From positions 6,386,001 to 6,450,000 of the forward strand of contig NZ_CP088156.1 in NCBI RefSeq assembly GCF_021088345.1: a stretch of 64,000 nucleotides of DNA. The letters run 5' to 3'. The notes beneath the pieces are model-generated. The model saw only the letters and a list, made by a program, of their open reading frames with translations, ran no database searches and was not told the origin of the DNA. Shown in pieces: positions 27,322 to 35,091 of this stretch (positions are counted from its first letter, which is position 1; the number at the start of each line of letters is the position of its first letter). Position numbers and translations under genes: made by a program. The DNA is from Bradyrhizobium ontarionense (GTDB lineage: Bacteria > Pseudomonadota > Alphaproteobacteria > Rhizobiales > Xanthobacteraceae).

Positions 27322-27732
27322 ATGATCACACAGCGCGGGACTTTTTCGCGTCTAGGGCGTGCCACTGTCATGGCGACAGTCGCCGCGGTCGCCTTGACGG
27401 CAATCCAGCCGACGCTCGCCTTTGCCGGCGCAGCGCGGGCTGGCAACGGTGTTTCGGCCAGCGCGGCCAAGGACGGCGGACTGACCGACGTCAGCGCGCG
27501 TCGTCGTTATTATCGTGGCGGCGGAGGCGGCGCGGCCGCTGCGGCGGCCTTCGCCGGCATCGTCGGCACGGGTCTCGCCATTGCGGCGACCCAGAATCGC
27601 CGTGCCGATTATGACGACTACTATGGCCGTCCGGCCTACTACGGCTACGGGCCGGGCTATCAGTCCTATGGCGGCGGCCCCTATTATGGCGGCTATGGCG
27701 GCGGCTACCCTCACCACCATTACGGCTGGTGA
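27322..27732 (+). CDS. Secreted Gly/Tyr-rich protein
   Basis: A 136-residue protein. The ATG at 27322 has TGGAGGATCAC upstream. A signal peptide (ATVMATVAAVALTAIQPTLA) precedes an Ala-rich stretch (GGAAAAAAFAGIVGTGLAIA) that could be a membrane helix and then a tail built of Gly, Tyr and Pro (YYGRPAYYGYGPGYQSYGG) ending in a His cluster, PHHHYGW. Such tails are frequent in rhizobial envelope proteins of unknown role. The His and Tyr residues could bind metal; that is speculation. Confidence 0.75.
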   Translation: MITQRGTFSRLGRATVMATVAAVALTAIQPTLAFAGAARAGNGVSASAAKDGGLTDVSARRRYYRGGGGGAAAAAAFAGIVGTGLAIAATQNRRADYDDYYGRPAYYGYGPGYQSYGGGPYYGGYGGGYPHHHYGW

Positions 27733-27748
27733 TCGACCGACCAGACCA

Positions 27749-27777
27749 ATCCGCCGGCGCGTCGCCGGCGGATTTTT
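27749..27777 (+). terminator. Rho-independent terminator after the Gly/Tyr-rich gene
   Basis: An 11-bp perfect stem (ATCCGCCGGCG / CGCCGGCGGAT) with a three-base loop followed by TTTTT, 16 bp past the stop codon. Confidence 0.92.
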
Positions 27778-27832
27778 CATGCCTGCCGCAAACGTTAACA
27801 TGCCTGCCACCGAATTTAACTAATGTGGCCGG

Positions 27833-28234
27833 ATGACCGATTCGATCGAGCGTCTGTATCGCGCTGTTCTGGCTGCACGGGATCTGGATCCGGCGCGCTC
27901 GCGCACGGCCAAGCTGATGCAGCAGGGCACGGGCAAGATGGCCAAGAAGCTCGCTGAAGAGGCCATCGAGGTCGCGATCGATGCGGTCAGCGGCGACGCC
28001 CAGGCCGTGGTGCGGGAAAGCGCCGATCTCCTCTACAATCTGGCGGTGCTGTGGGCCGAGCTCGGTGTCGAGCCCGAGGACGTCTGGCGCGAGATGGAGC
28101 GGCGCGAGCTGATGCTCGGCATCGCCGAGAAGCTGCCGAAATCGCCGGTAAAGGTCGCCAAGGCTGCACCCCCGCGGGTGTCGGGGCGACCGATCGTCGC
28201 GGTCGAAGGTCGGACGATCCGCAAGCGGCATTAG
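27833..28234 (+). CDS. HisE-like phosphoribosyl-ATP pyrophosphatase
   Basis: A 133-residue all-alpha NTP pyrophosphatase of the MazG/HisE superfamily. The EExxE...ExxD metal motif appears as KKLAEEAIEVAIDAVSGD followed by VVRESADLLYNLAVLW. The family converts phosphoribosyl-ATP to phosphoribosyl-AMP in histidine synthesis. No other his gene is near, and HisE in related organisms lies in the his cluster, so this may be a second copy or a house-cleaning pyrophosphatase. It has about 25 extra residues, ending in RTIRKRH, relative to short HisE proteins. Confidence 0.8.
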   Translation: MTDSIERLYRAVLAARDLDPARSRTAKLMQQGTGKMAKKLAEEAIEVAIDAVSGDAQAVVRESADLLYNLAVLWAELGVEPEDVWREMERRELMLGIAEKLPKSPVKVAKAAPPRVSGRPIVAVEGRTIRKRH

Positions 28235-28296
28235 CTTCGGCGGGACGGGCACATCGCCCATGGACAAACCCTGCCCGGTTTGCTTCATCGCGAACC

Positions 28297-28878
28297 ATGC
28301 TCAGACGGATCTATGACTGGTGTATCGACGCCGCACACAAGCCGCATGCCCTGTGGATCATGGCCGCGGTTGCCTTCGCTGAAAGCTCGTTCTTTCCGGT
28401 GCCGCCGGATGTGATGCTGATCCCGATGTCGCTGGCCAAGCCGCAGCGGGCCTGGCTGTTCGCGGGCGTCTGTACCGCGGCCTCGGTCGCAGGCGGCATG
28501 GTCGGCTACGCGATCGGCGCGCTGCTCTACGATTCGCTCGGCCAATGGCTGATCCATCTCTACGGCCTTGGCGACAAGGTCGAGGCGTTCCGCGCCTCCT
28601 ACGCCGAATGGGGCGCGGTCATCATCCTGCTGAAGGGATTGACGCCAATCCCCTACAAGCTCGTCACGATCACGTCGGGCTTTGCCGGCTACAACCTGTT
28701 CCTGTTCTTTCTCTGCTCGGTCGTGGCGCGCGGCGGCCGCTTCTTCATCGCCGCGATCCTGCTCAACCGCTACGGTGAATGGATCAGGGTGCGGATCGAA
28801 AAGCATCTCGGCCTCTGGGTGGCGCTCGGCGCGGCCGTTCTGGTTGCGGGCTTCGTCGTCGCGGTGAAGCTGATCTGA
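28297..28878 (+). CDS. YqaA/DedA-family membrane protein
   Basis: A 193-residue inner-membrane protein of the SNARE-associated/VTT (DedA-like) family. The start at 28297 (MLRRIYDWCID) begins at the family N-terminus. Marks include AFAESSFFPVPPDVMLIPM, AGGMVGYAIGALLYDSLG, and WGAVIILLKGLTPIPYKLVT with the conserved Gly-Leu-Thr-Pro-x-Pro and Lys. Four or five helices are visible. DedA proteins act in lipid carrier or phospholipid translocation and envelope homeostasis. Confidence 0.88.
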   Translation: MLRRIYDWCIDAAHKPHALWIMAAVAFAESSFFPVPPDVMLIPMSLAKPQRAWLFAGVCTAASVAGGMVGYAIGALLYDSLGQWLIHLYGLGDKVEAFRASYAEWGAVIILLKGLTPIPYKLVTITSGFAGYNLFLFFLCSVVARGGRFFIAAILLNRYGEWIRVRIEKHLGLWVALGAAVLVAGFVVAVKLI

Positions 28879-28933
28879 GGCGATGCGCTGCCGGCGCTCT
28901 GCTGGTGGTGGTGGGAGGAGGTAGACTGCCGTC

Positions 28934-29593
28934 ATGCTGCTCCTGACCGGTCAACGGCCTGCGACACTGCGACGGTCACGGCTGCTCGCGAGCTTGGTGT
29001 CGATCGCCTTCGCGTTCTCGGCTGTTGCGGCCTGGGCCCAATCGGCGCCCGCGATCGGCCTGCGCGAGTCCCCTCCACCGCAGCAGGCGCCGGCGGTCGA
29101 CGTTGCGCCGCCTCGCTCCAACCCGGGGTTGGTGGAGGAGCTCGGCAAGCTGTTCGACAAGATGTCGATCATCCCGCTGAAGCGCCCGGGCGAGACGAGC
29201 CTGGCGCCGCCCGCGGGCGCGCCAGGTGACACGGCCGGTCCCCGGGACGATGCTGCCGACCGGCCGGCCGGGACGACCGACAAGCCGGCCGAGCCGAGCG
29301 CGGGCGAGGGCAGCAAGGGGGTGCTGAAGGAGACCGGCGATGCGCTGTCGCGACTGGCCAAGCCCTCCAGCATGATCTCGGGTCGCTCCGTCTGTCCGGT
29401 CGCGACCAACGGCACGCCGGATTGCAAGCTCGGGGCCGACAGGCTGTGCCAGGGCAAGGGCTATAAGGAAGGCAAGAGCCTCAACACCGATTCCGCGGAG
29501 AGCTGCTCGGCCAAGGTGCTGATCCCCGGCCGCCAGCGCAAGCCGGGCGACTGCCGCACCGACACGTTCGTGACATCAGCGCTCTGCCAATAG
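28934..29593 (+). CDS. Secreted protein with Pro-rich middle and Cys-containing C-terminus, unknown
   Basis: A 219-residue exported protein. The signal peptide covers about 36 residues (LLASLVSIAFAFSAVAAWAQ). Residues 40-140 are Pro/Ala/Asp-rich and probably disordered, with an amphipathic helix VEELGKLFDKMSIIPL. The last 80 residues carry six cysteines (SVCPVA, DCKLG, RLCQGKGY, ESCSAK, GDCRTD, ALCQ), which suggests a disulfide-stabilised domain. The family is not recognised by name. It is on the same strand as the DedA-like gene, 55 bp downstream. Confidence 0.75.
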   Translation: MLLLTGQRPATLRRSRLLASLVSIAFAFSAVAAWAQSAPAIGLRESPPPQQAPAVDVAPPRSNPGLVEELGKLFDKMSIIPLKRPGETSLAPPAGAPGDTAGPRDDAADRPAGTTDKPAEPSAGEGSKGVLKETGDALSRLAKPSSMISGRSVCPVATNGTPDCKLGADRLCQGKGYKEGKSLNTDSAESCSAKVLIPGRQRKPGDCRTDTFVTSALCQ

Positions 29594-29762
29594 GGCTCCA
29601 ACAAGGCTGGCGGGCCAGCGTTGCACCTTCGGTCAGCGCCTCAACGCAAGACCCTTCACGGGCTTTTCCGGTCCCTCTGCGGACGAATTGCCATCACGGC
29701 ATGATGTCGGGCATGCTCGTGATTACGAGCTGTCCGCATTTCACGAAGAGGAATTCTGATCC

Positions 29763-30731
29763 ATGTCCATGCCCGCCTTGTTCAAGGGGCGCCTGTCGAT
29801 CCCCGTGATCGGCTCGCCTTTGTTCATCATCTCCGTGCCCGATCTGGTGATCGCGCAATGCAAGGCCGGTGTCGTGGGCTCGTTTCCGGCGCTGAACGCG
29901 CGGCCGCCGGAATTGCTCGACGAATGGCTGGCGCGCATCACCGAGGAGCTCGCCGCCTACGACCGGGCGCATCCGGAAGCCCCGTCGGCGCCGTTCGCCG
30001 TCAACCAGATCGTGCATCGCTCCAACAATCGTCTCGAGCACGATCTTAAGCTGTGCGAGAAGTACAAGGTGCCGATGGTCATCACGTCGCTCGGCGCGCG
30101 CGAGGAGCTCAATCAGGCGGCGCATCGTTGGGGCGGCATCGTCTTCCACGACGTGATCAACCAGACCTTCGCTCACAAGGCGATCGAGAAGGGCGCCGAC
30201 GGTCTGATCCTGGTCGCGGCCGGCGCGGGCGGCCACGCCGGCACCATCTCGCCGTTCGCCTTCGTCGCTGAGACGCGGAGCTGGTTCGACGGACCGATTG
30301 CGCTCTCGGGCGCCATCGGCAACGGCCGCGCCATCCGCGCCGCGCGCATTCTCGGCGCCGACTTCGCCTATGTCGGCTCGGCCTTCATCGCCACCAAGGA
30401 GGCCAATGCGGCCGAGGCCTACAAGGCCATGATCACGAGTTCGGGCGCCGACGACATCGTCTATTCGAACCTGTTCACCGGCGTGCACGGCAACTATCTG
30501 AAGCCGTCGATCGTCGCGGCCGGCCTCGATCCCGAAAAGCTGCCGACCTCCGATCCCACGAAGATGAGCTTCGGCACAGACGAGTCGGGCGAGCGCGCCA
30601 GGCCGAAGGCCTGGAAGGAGATCTGGGGCTCGGGTCAGGGCATCGGCGCCATCAAGGACGTGCTGCCTGCAGCCGAGCTGATCGCGCGCTTCAAGAAGGA
30701 ATACGACGAGGCGATCGATCCGCCGCTGTGA
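29763..30731 (+). CDS. Nitronate monooxygenase / 2-nitropropane dioxygenase-like
   Basis: A 322-residue FMN-dependent TIM-barrel enzyme. The N-terminus RLSIPVIGSPLFIISVPDL is the family's first strand. VAAGAGGHAGTISPFAFV holds the catalytic histidine in a Gly-Gly-His-x-Gly turn, and GAIGNGRAIRAARILGADFAYVGSAFIAT is the phosphate-binding part. It oxidises nitronates to carbonyl compounds and nitrite. A paralogue lies at 55846-56829 in which this histidine is replaced by Gln. Physiological substrate unknown. Confidence 0.9.
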   Translation: MSMPALFKGRLSIPVIGSPLFIISVPDLVIAQCKAGVVGSFPALNARPPELLDEWLARITEELAAYDRAHPEAPSAPFAVNQIVHRSNNRLEHDLKLCEKYKVPMVITSLGAREELNQAAHRWGGIVFHDVINQTFAHKAIEKGADGLILVAAGAGGHAGTISPFAFVAETRSWFDGPIALSGAIGNGRAIRAARILGADFAYVGSAFIATKEANAAEAYKAMITSSGADDIVYSNLFTGVHGNYLKPSIVAAGLDPEKLPTSDPTKMSFGTDESGERARPKAWKEIWGSGQGIGAIKDVLPAAELIARFKKEYDEAIDPPL

Positions 30732-31153
30732 GGTGATGGGTCTTCGCCTCGGGCCGCTTGGGGCACGCCGAACGGGCCGGGTATTTCGGCTTGGGCCCAT
30801 CTTCTTCAGCGTCGTCATGGCCGGGCTTCGTCCCGGCCATCCAAGTCTTCGTCACCAGCGCGCTGCCGGACCCGGAGACAACTTCCGCGGACCGTGACGG
30901 AGCTGGTGTCGCCGCTATTCCAGGCTCGCCTGCGCCGTGGTGACAACGGTGAAATCCGCTTTAGCGGCGGTTTTGGCCGACGCGAGCCTGATATCTCCAT
31001 CGAGCGGGACATGACGTCCGCTCTCGCGGGTGGATGAGCCTTCGTGGCGTCCGGTGATTGGACTGCTTGTGTAACCCGCGGCAGACATTGGTGTGCTGAA
31101 AGCTGGCAACCGCCGCTTACCCGAAGCGGAAGCTTGCCCGGAAGAATAGAAGA
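30732..31153. other. Intergenic region with one short hairpin repeat
   Basis: About 420 bp without a supported gene. A 9-bp perfect stem (ATGGCCGGG / CCCGGCCAT) at 30817-30840 resembles a common short palindrome of this genus and may act as a weak transcription stop for the nitronate monooxygenase gene. Small open frames on both strands here have no start signal or family likeness. Nothing else is seen. Confidence 0.6.
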
Positions 31154-31306
31154 TCAGAAAAAGCCGGGGCTCAGATCTATCCCGTAGCTCAGCGCCAACA
31201 TCAACACGAACAATCCGGAGGCACAGAACAGCACCAGATGTTTGAGCAACGCGTCCTTCGTACCATCCGATGACTCAGAAAAAGCCCTAGAAAAAACTTT
31301 GGCCAT
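31154..31306 (-). CDS. Possible small single-pass membrane protein
   Basis: A 50-residue frame starting at the ATG at 31306. A polar N-terminus (AKVFSRAFSESSDGTKDALL) is followed by one hydrophobic helix, HLVLFCASGLFVLMLALSYG, and a short polar end. AGGTAGAGG upstream is a modest ribosome-binding site. A 121-residue extension to 31519 has no coding character. No family is recognised; codon choice and the clean helix argue for a real small protein. Confidence 0.45.
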   Translation of the reverse strand: MAKVFSRAFSESSDGTKDALLKHLVLFCASGLFVLMLALSYGIDLSPGFF

Positions 31307-31589
31307 AATAGTCGCGACCTCTACCTTACCCTGCCCCTGAAGTAGGTCAGTCGGCGAAGTAGAAAGGTTCAGCTCAGTACGGGGGGCACTGCCCCGCAGC
31401 AGGTGCGAAAACGCTTCGGGGCGAGAACCGCTTCTGGCCCCATTAGGGCGTTCCGGCTCGAACGCGATGGCGTCCGGTTGGCCGACCTGACCGGAAACAT
31501 ACCAAGCGACATCGCGCACTCGCCGGCCAGCGGTCTGCCTGCATTCGATCCAAATCGTTCGGCAGCATGAAACCCGGCCGAAAATGAAA

Positions 31590-31616
31590 GACGCGGCAGC
31601 CGGTGGCTGCCGCGTC
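31590..31616 (-). terminator. Terminator of the binding-protein array
   Basis: A 12-bp perfect stem (GACGCGGCAGCC / GGCTGCCGCGTC) with a three-base loop, just past the stop of the last binding-protein gene. On the minus strand it is followed by TTTCATTTT. Confidence 0.85.
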
Positions 31617-31646
31617 CATTTGTCAAAGGTCAGACCGAGCGCGAGG

Positions 31647-33218
31647 CTATTCCAGCTCGATCGCCTGGAACTTGCCGCGCTCGTCCAGCGCCGTACCCCA
31701 GATCTTGTGCGAAGCTTGGTGTTCGGCGCGGCCGAAGCCGAGCTTGGCGCCGAGGCCGAGATCGATGTCGCGCATGTTCTCCAGCGTGTCGATCAACGCC
31801 TCGCTGTCGAGCTGCGGGCCGACCCGACGCATCGCCTGAACCAGGACGTTGGCCGCGATATAGCCTTCGAACGACACGTAGGACGGTGCTTCGCCCGGGA
31901 AGTACTTCTCGAGCGCGCTCTTGTATTCGAGCACGGCGCTCGAATAGCCACCGACCGCCGGCACCACCTGGGTGACGATGACGCCGCTGGCATAGCGCGG
32001 ACCGAGCAGCATCAGTTCGTCGGACAGTTCGGTCGAGCCCACGAACGACACGTTGGTATAGATCATGCTCGGATAGAGATCGCGCGTCTTCTCGATGAAC
32101 TTCGCGGCCGCCCGGTAGGTCGCGACCATGACGATCGCCTTGGGCGGATTCTTCATCGCCCGCAGCTGGTTGACCGCCTCATCGACGTCCACCGTGTTGC
32201 GCTTGTAGTTGAAGCGGACGATGGACGTATCGGCGAGGCCGAGCGACCGGAAGGCCTTGGCCACACCGGAGAAGCCGGCATCGCCGTAGGCATCCTGTTG
32301 CGCGAACACGGCGATGTCCCTGGGCTGCAGGCGGCGCAGCTTGACGAGATAACGCACGACGGTGTCGGTCTCTTCCGCGTAGCTGGCGCGGTAGTTGAAT
32401 ACGTAGCGATCCGGCGGATCGTTGCGCAGGATGTTGGCGCCGGTGAACGCACCGTAGAACAGGACCCGGCGCTGCAGCGCGAAGGGCATGGCCACGGCCG
32501 AGGTCGGCGTGCCGACATTGCCGATGAAGCCGAACACCTTGTCCTTCTCGTAGAGCTGCTTCATCGCATCCAGCGTGCGCGCCGGCTCGTAGCCGTCGTC
32601 AGCCGAATACAGGCGCAGCGACCGCCCGGCGACACCGCCGCCGTCGTTGGCGCGGTTGAAGGCGGCCTCGATGCCAAGCTTCATCTGCCGGCCGAGCTCC
32701 TTCGACGCACCCGAGAACGGCGCGGCGATGCCGAAGCGGATCTCGTTGGCGGTCACCCCCTGGACGTTGCTGTTGGTCGGGGGCGGAAGCGTCGCCGTCG
32801 GCACCGTGGCGGCGACAGCCGCGGACGGGGCGATCACCCCGGCGAGGCTGGTGGCCGTCTGGCTCGGCGCGGCCTGCCCGAGCGAACGCTCGAGCTCGGC
32901 CAGCTGGCGGCCTGCGGCGTTGCAGTCCGTCTGCGCTGCACCGACGCGGTTGCGGCCGTCCGCGACGTAGCCGTTGAAGACGCGGGTGAGTTCGTCGCGA
33001 TCCGAGCCGCCCGTGGAGGCCTCCCGGATCACCTCGCGAAACTTGTCGACGATGGCCTGAACGCGGCCCTGGTCGATCGCCTGACAGGCGGATGCTGCTC
33101 CCACGATCGGCCCAACCCGGCTCGCAAGATTACGCACCACATCCGCATTGGTGCCCGCCGCGCTGGCGGGCGTTGCGAGCAATGCCGCAACCAAGAACAC
33201 GCTAGAACGAAAGCTCAT
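31647..33218 (-). CDS. Fusion protein: helical two-Cys domain + LivJ-type binding domain (array copy 1)
   Basis: A 523-residue exported protein, last of three tandem paralogues. Signal peptide ends PASAAG. Residues 25-115 form a helical domain with two conserved cysteines (Cys45 in ASACQAID, Cys99 in QTDCNAAGRQLAEL) and the blocks ASRVGPIVG and RDELTRVFNGYVADGR. After a Pro/Ala/Thr linker (116-155) comes a branched-chain amino-acid-type periplasmic binding domain: IRFGIAAPFSGASKELGRQ, LYSADDGYEPARTLDAM, FGFIGNVGTPTSAVAMPFAL, ending HQASHKIWGTALDERG. No permease or ATPase is near. ATG 33218 preferred; GTG 33224 possible. The N-terminal domain is not one I can name. Confidence 0.87.
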   Translation of the reverse strand: MSFRSSVFLVAALLATPASAAGTNADVVRNLASRVGPIVGAASACQAIDQGRVQAIVDKFREVIREASTGGSDRDELTRVFNGYVADGRNRVGAAQTDCNAAGRQLAELERSLGQAAPSQTATSLAGVIAPSAAVAATVPTATLPPPTNSNVQGVTANEIRFGIAAPFSGASKELGRQMKLGIEAAFNRANDGGGVAGRSLRLYSADDGYEPARTLDAMKQLYEKDKVFGFIGNVGTPTSAVAMPFALQRRVLFYGAFTGANILRNDPPDRYVFNYRASYAEETDTVVRYLVKLRRLQPRDIAVFAQQDAYGDAGFSGVAKAFRSLGLADTSIVRFNYKRNTVDVDEAVNQLRAMKNPPKAIVMVATYRAAAKFIEKTRDLYPSMIYTNVSFVGSTELSDELMLLGPRYASGVIVTQVVPAVGGYSSAVLEYKSALEKYFPGEAPSYVSFEGYIAANVLVQAMRRVGPQLDSEALIDTLENMRDIDLGLGAKLGFGRAEHQASHKIWGTALDERGKFQAIELE

Positions 33219-33430
33219 TGCCACTATCCCACTATGGACCCCATCCAGGTCTTCCGCCTGGTGATTTGACGCTTTGTCTGCGACGGAGAAGATTTATGAC
33301 CGCCACCATGCACAGACTAGCCTTTCCTAAGAGCATGACCATTTCGGTAACCCGGCACGGCTATCTCTGATCATGCTTTAGAACTTGCTAATGCGTCGTC
33401 TTCAACCAGTTCTTTTCCTTGCAGCTAAGT

Positions 33431-34960
33431 CTAGTCAAGTTCGATTGGCTGGTACGTGCCGGTTTCGTCGAGTGCAGTGCCCCAGATCTTGTGTGACGCC
33501 TGGTGCTCTGCGCGTCCAAATGCGAGTGGAGCGCCGAGGCCGAGATCGAGGCTGCGCATCGATTCGAGCGTGTCGACCAGTCGCTCGGTGTCGAGCGGAT
33601 CGGTCTGCTTCAGCGCCTGGATCAGGATCGTGGCCGCGATGTAGCCTTCGAGCGACGTGTAATCCGGCGCCTCACCGGGAGAATACTTGGCCAGTGCAGT
33701 CTTGTAGTCGAGCACGAGGCTCGAATACCCAGAAACAGCCGGCACGCCCTGCGTCACGATGACGCCATTGGTGAAGCGCGGACCGAGCAGTTTCAGCTCG
33801 GTCGCGAGCGACGTCGAGCCGACGGCGGATACGTTGGCGTAGATCAGGCCCGGCACCGCATCGCGCGTCTTCTCGATGAACTTCGCGGCCGCGCGATCGG
33901 TGGCCACCATGATGACCGCCTTGAGCTGAGGTTTGTAGGCCTTGACCTGGTTGACCGCCTCCTCGACATCCATCGTCGCGCGCGGATAGGTGAAACGCAC
34001 CACGGGATCGCTGACGTTCAGCTGCCGGTAGGCCTTCCCGACGCCGGCGAAACCGTCGTCGCCAAAGGCGTCCTGCTGGGTGAACACCGCGATCTGGCGC
34101 GGCGGAATCCGCTTCATCTTGACGAGATAGCGCACCAGCGCGGCCGTCTCCTCCGCGTAGCTGGCGCGGTAGTTGAAGACGTAGCGATCGGGCGGATCGC
34201 GCCTCACCACGAGCGCGCCGGAATTCGGTGCGAAATACAGCGCGCGCCGCTCCAGCGCGTAGGGAATGGCCACCTGCGAGTTCGCCGTGCCGATATTGCC
34301 GATGAAGCCGAACACCTGCTCCTTGTCGTAGAGCTGGCCCATCGCCGCTAGCGTCCGGTTCGGATCGTAGCCGTCATCGGCGGCGACGAGCCGAAGCGTG
34401 CGCCCGCCGACACCGCCGGCATCATTGGCGCGGGCGAAGGCGGCCTCGATGCCCTGTTTCATCTGGCGCCCGGTTTCCTTGCGGATGCCGGAGAACGGCA
34501 TGACGATACCAAAGCGGATCTCGCGCTCGGTGACGCCGCGCACCGCCGCTGCGGCCACGGCTCCCGTCGTCGCTTCCGCTGGAGAGGGCGCGCTCGGGCC
34601 GGCGGCGGCCGGCTGGCTCAGCGAGCGCTCCAACTCGGTCAATTGCCGCTCTGCGGTCGCGCAGTTCGCCTGCGAGGTGCCCGTGCGGCTGCGGCCTTCG
34701 GCGATGTAGCCGTTGAAGCTGCGGGTCAGCTGATCACGTTCGCCGTCGTCGGTCGTCGACTGACGAATGGCCTCGCGAAATCTGTCGACGATGGTCTGGA
34801 CGCGCCCCTGCGCGATGTCCGTGCAGGCCGACGCCTGGCCCACGATCGGCCCCACCCGGCCGGCGAGATCCCTGACCATGTCGGACGCCGCCGCGAATGC
34901 GGGCGTGAGGGGAGCACCGAACAGGCTCCCGATGATCAAGGCGGACCAACGAACCGTCAT
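33431..34960 (-). CDS. Fusion protein: helical two-Cys domain + LivJ-type binding domain (array copy 2)
   Basis: The middle paralogue, 509 residues. Signal peptide MTVRWSALIIGSLFGAPLTPAFA. The helical domain keeps GRVGPIVGQASACTDIAQGR, RDQLTRSFNGYIAEGRSRTG and the second cysteine in QANCATAERQLTEL. The binding domain starts IRFGIVMPFSGIRKETGRQ and ends HQASHKIWGTALDETG. In the ligand cleft region it differs from its neighbours (APNSGALVVRRDPPDRY against FYGAFTGANILRNDPPDRY), so ligands may differ. It lies 212 bp upstream of copy 1 and downstream of copy 3. GTG 34972 is an alternative start. Confidence 0.87.
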   Translation of the reverse strand: MTVRWSALIIGSLFGAPLTPAFAAASDMVRDLAGRVGPIVGQASACTDIAQGRVQTIVDRFREAIRQSTTDDGERDQLTRSFNGYIAEGRSRTGTSQANCATAERQLTELERSLSQPAAAGPSAPSPAEATTGAVAAAAVRGVTEREIRFGIVMPFSGIRKETGRQMKQGIEAAFARANDAGGVGGRTLRLVAADDGYDPNRTLAAMGQLYDKEQVFGFIGNIGTANSQVAIPYALERRALYFAPNSGALVVRRDPPDRYVFNYRASYAEETAALVRYLVKMKRIPPRQIAVFTQQDAFGDDGFAGVGKAYRQLNVSDPVVRFTYPRATMDVEEAVNQVKAYKPQLKAVIMVATDRAAAKFIEKTRDAVPGLIYANVSAVGSTSLATELKLLGPRFTNGVIVTQGVPAVSGYSSLVLDYKTALAKYSPGEAPDYTSLEGYIAATILIQALKQTDPLDTERLVDTLESMRSLDLGLGAPLAFGRAEHQASHKIWGTALDETGTYQPIELD

Positions 34961-35091
34961 CGAATTATCCACTCGCTCCGTGAGCTGCTGACCTCATCAC
35001 TCTGCTATTCGTGGCATTTCGAATTAATGTCGGGTTTCTCTGTCGCGTTTTTATCCGTGTTGGCGGGGGCTAACTGCCCGCCAGCGGTATT

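Noticed and set aside
30750..31150. Small open frames between the nitronate monooxygenase and the 50-residue membrane protein
   Set aside because: No ribosome-binding sites, no conserved-looking motifs and overlap with a palindromic repeat.
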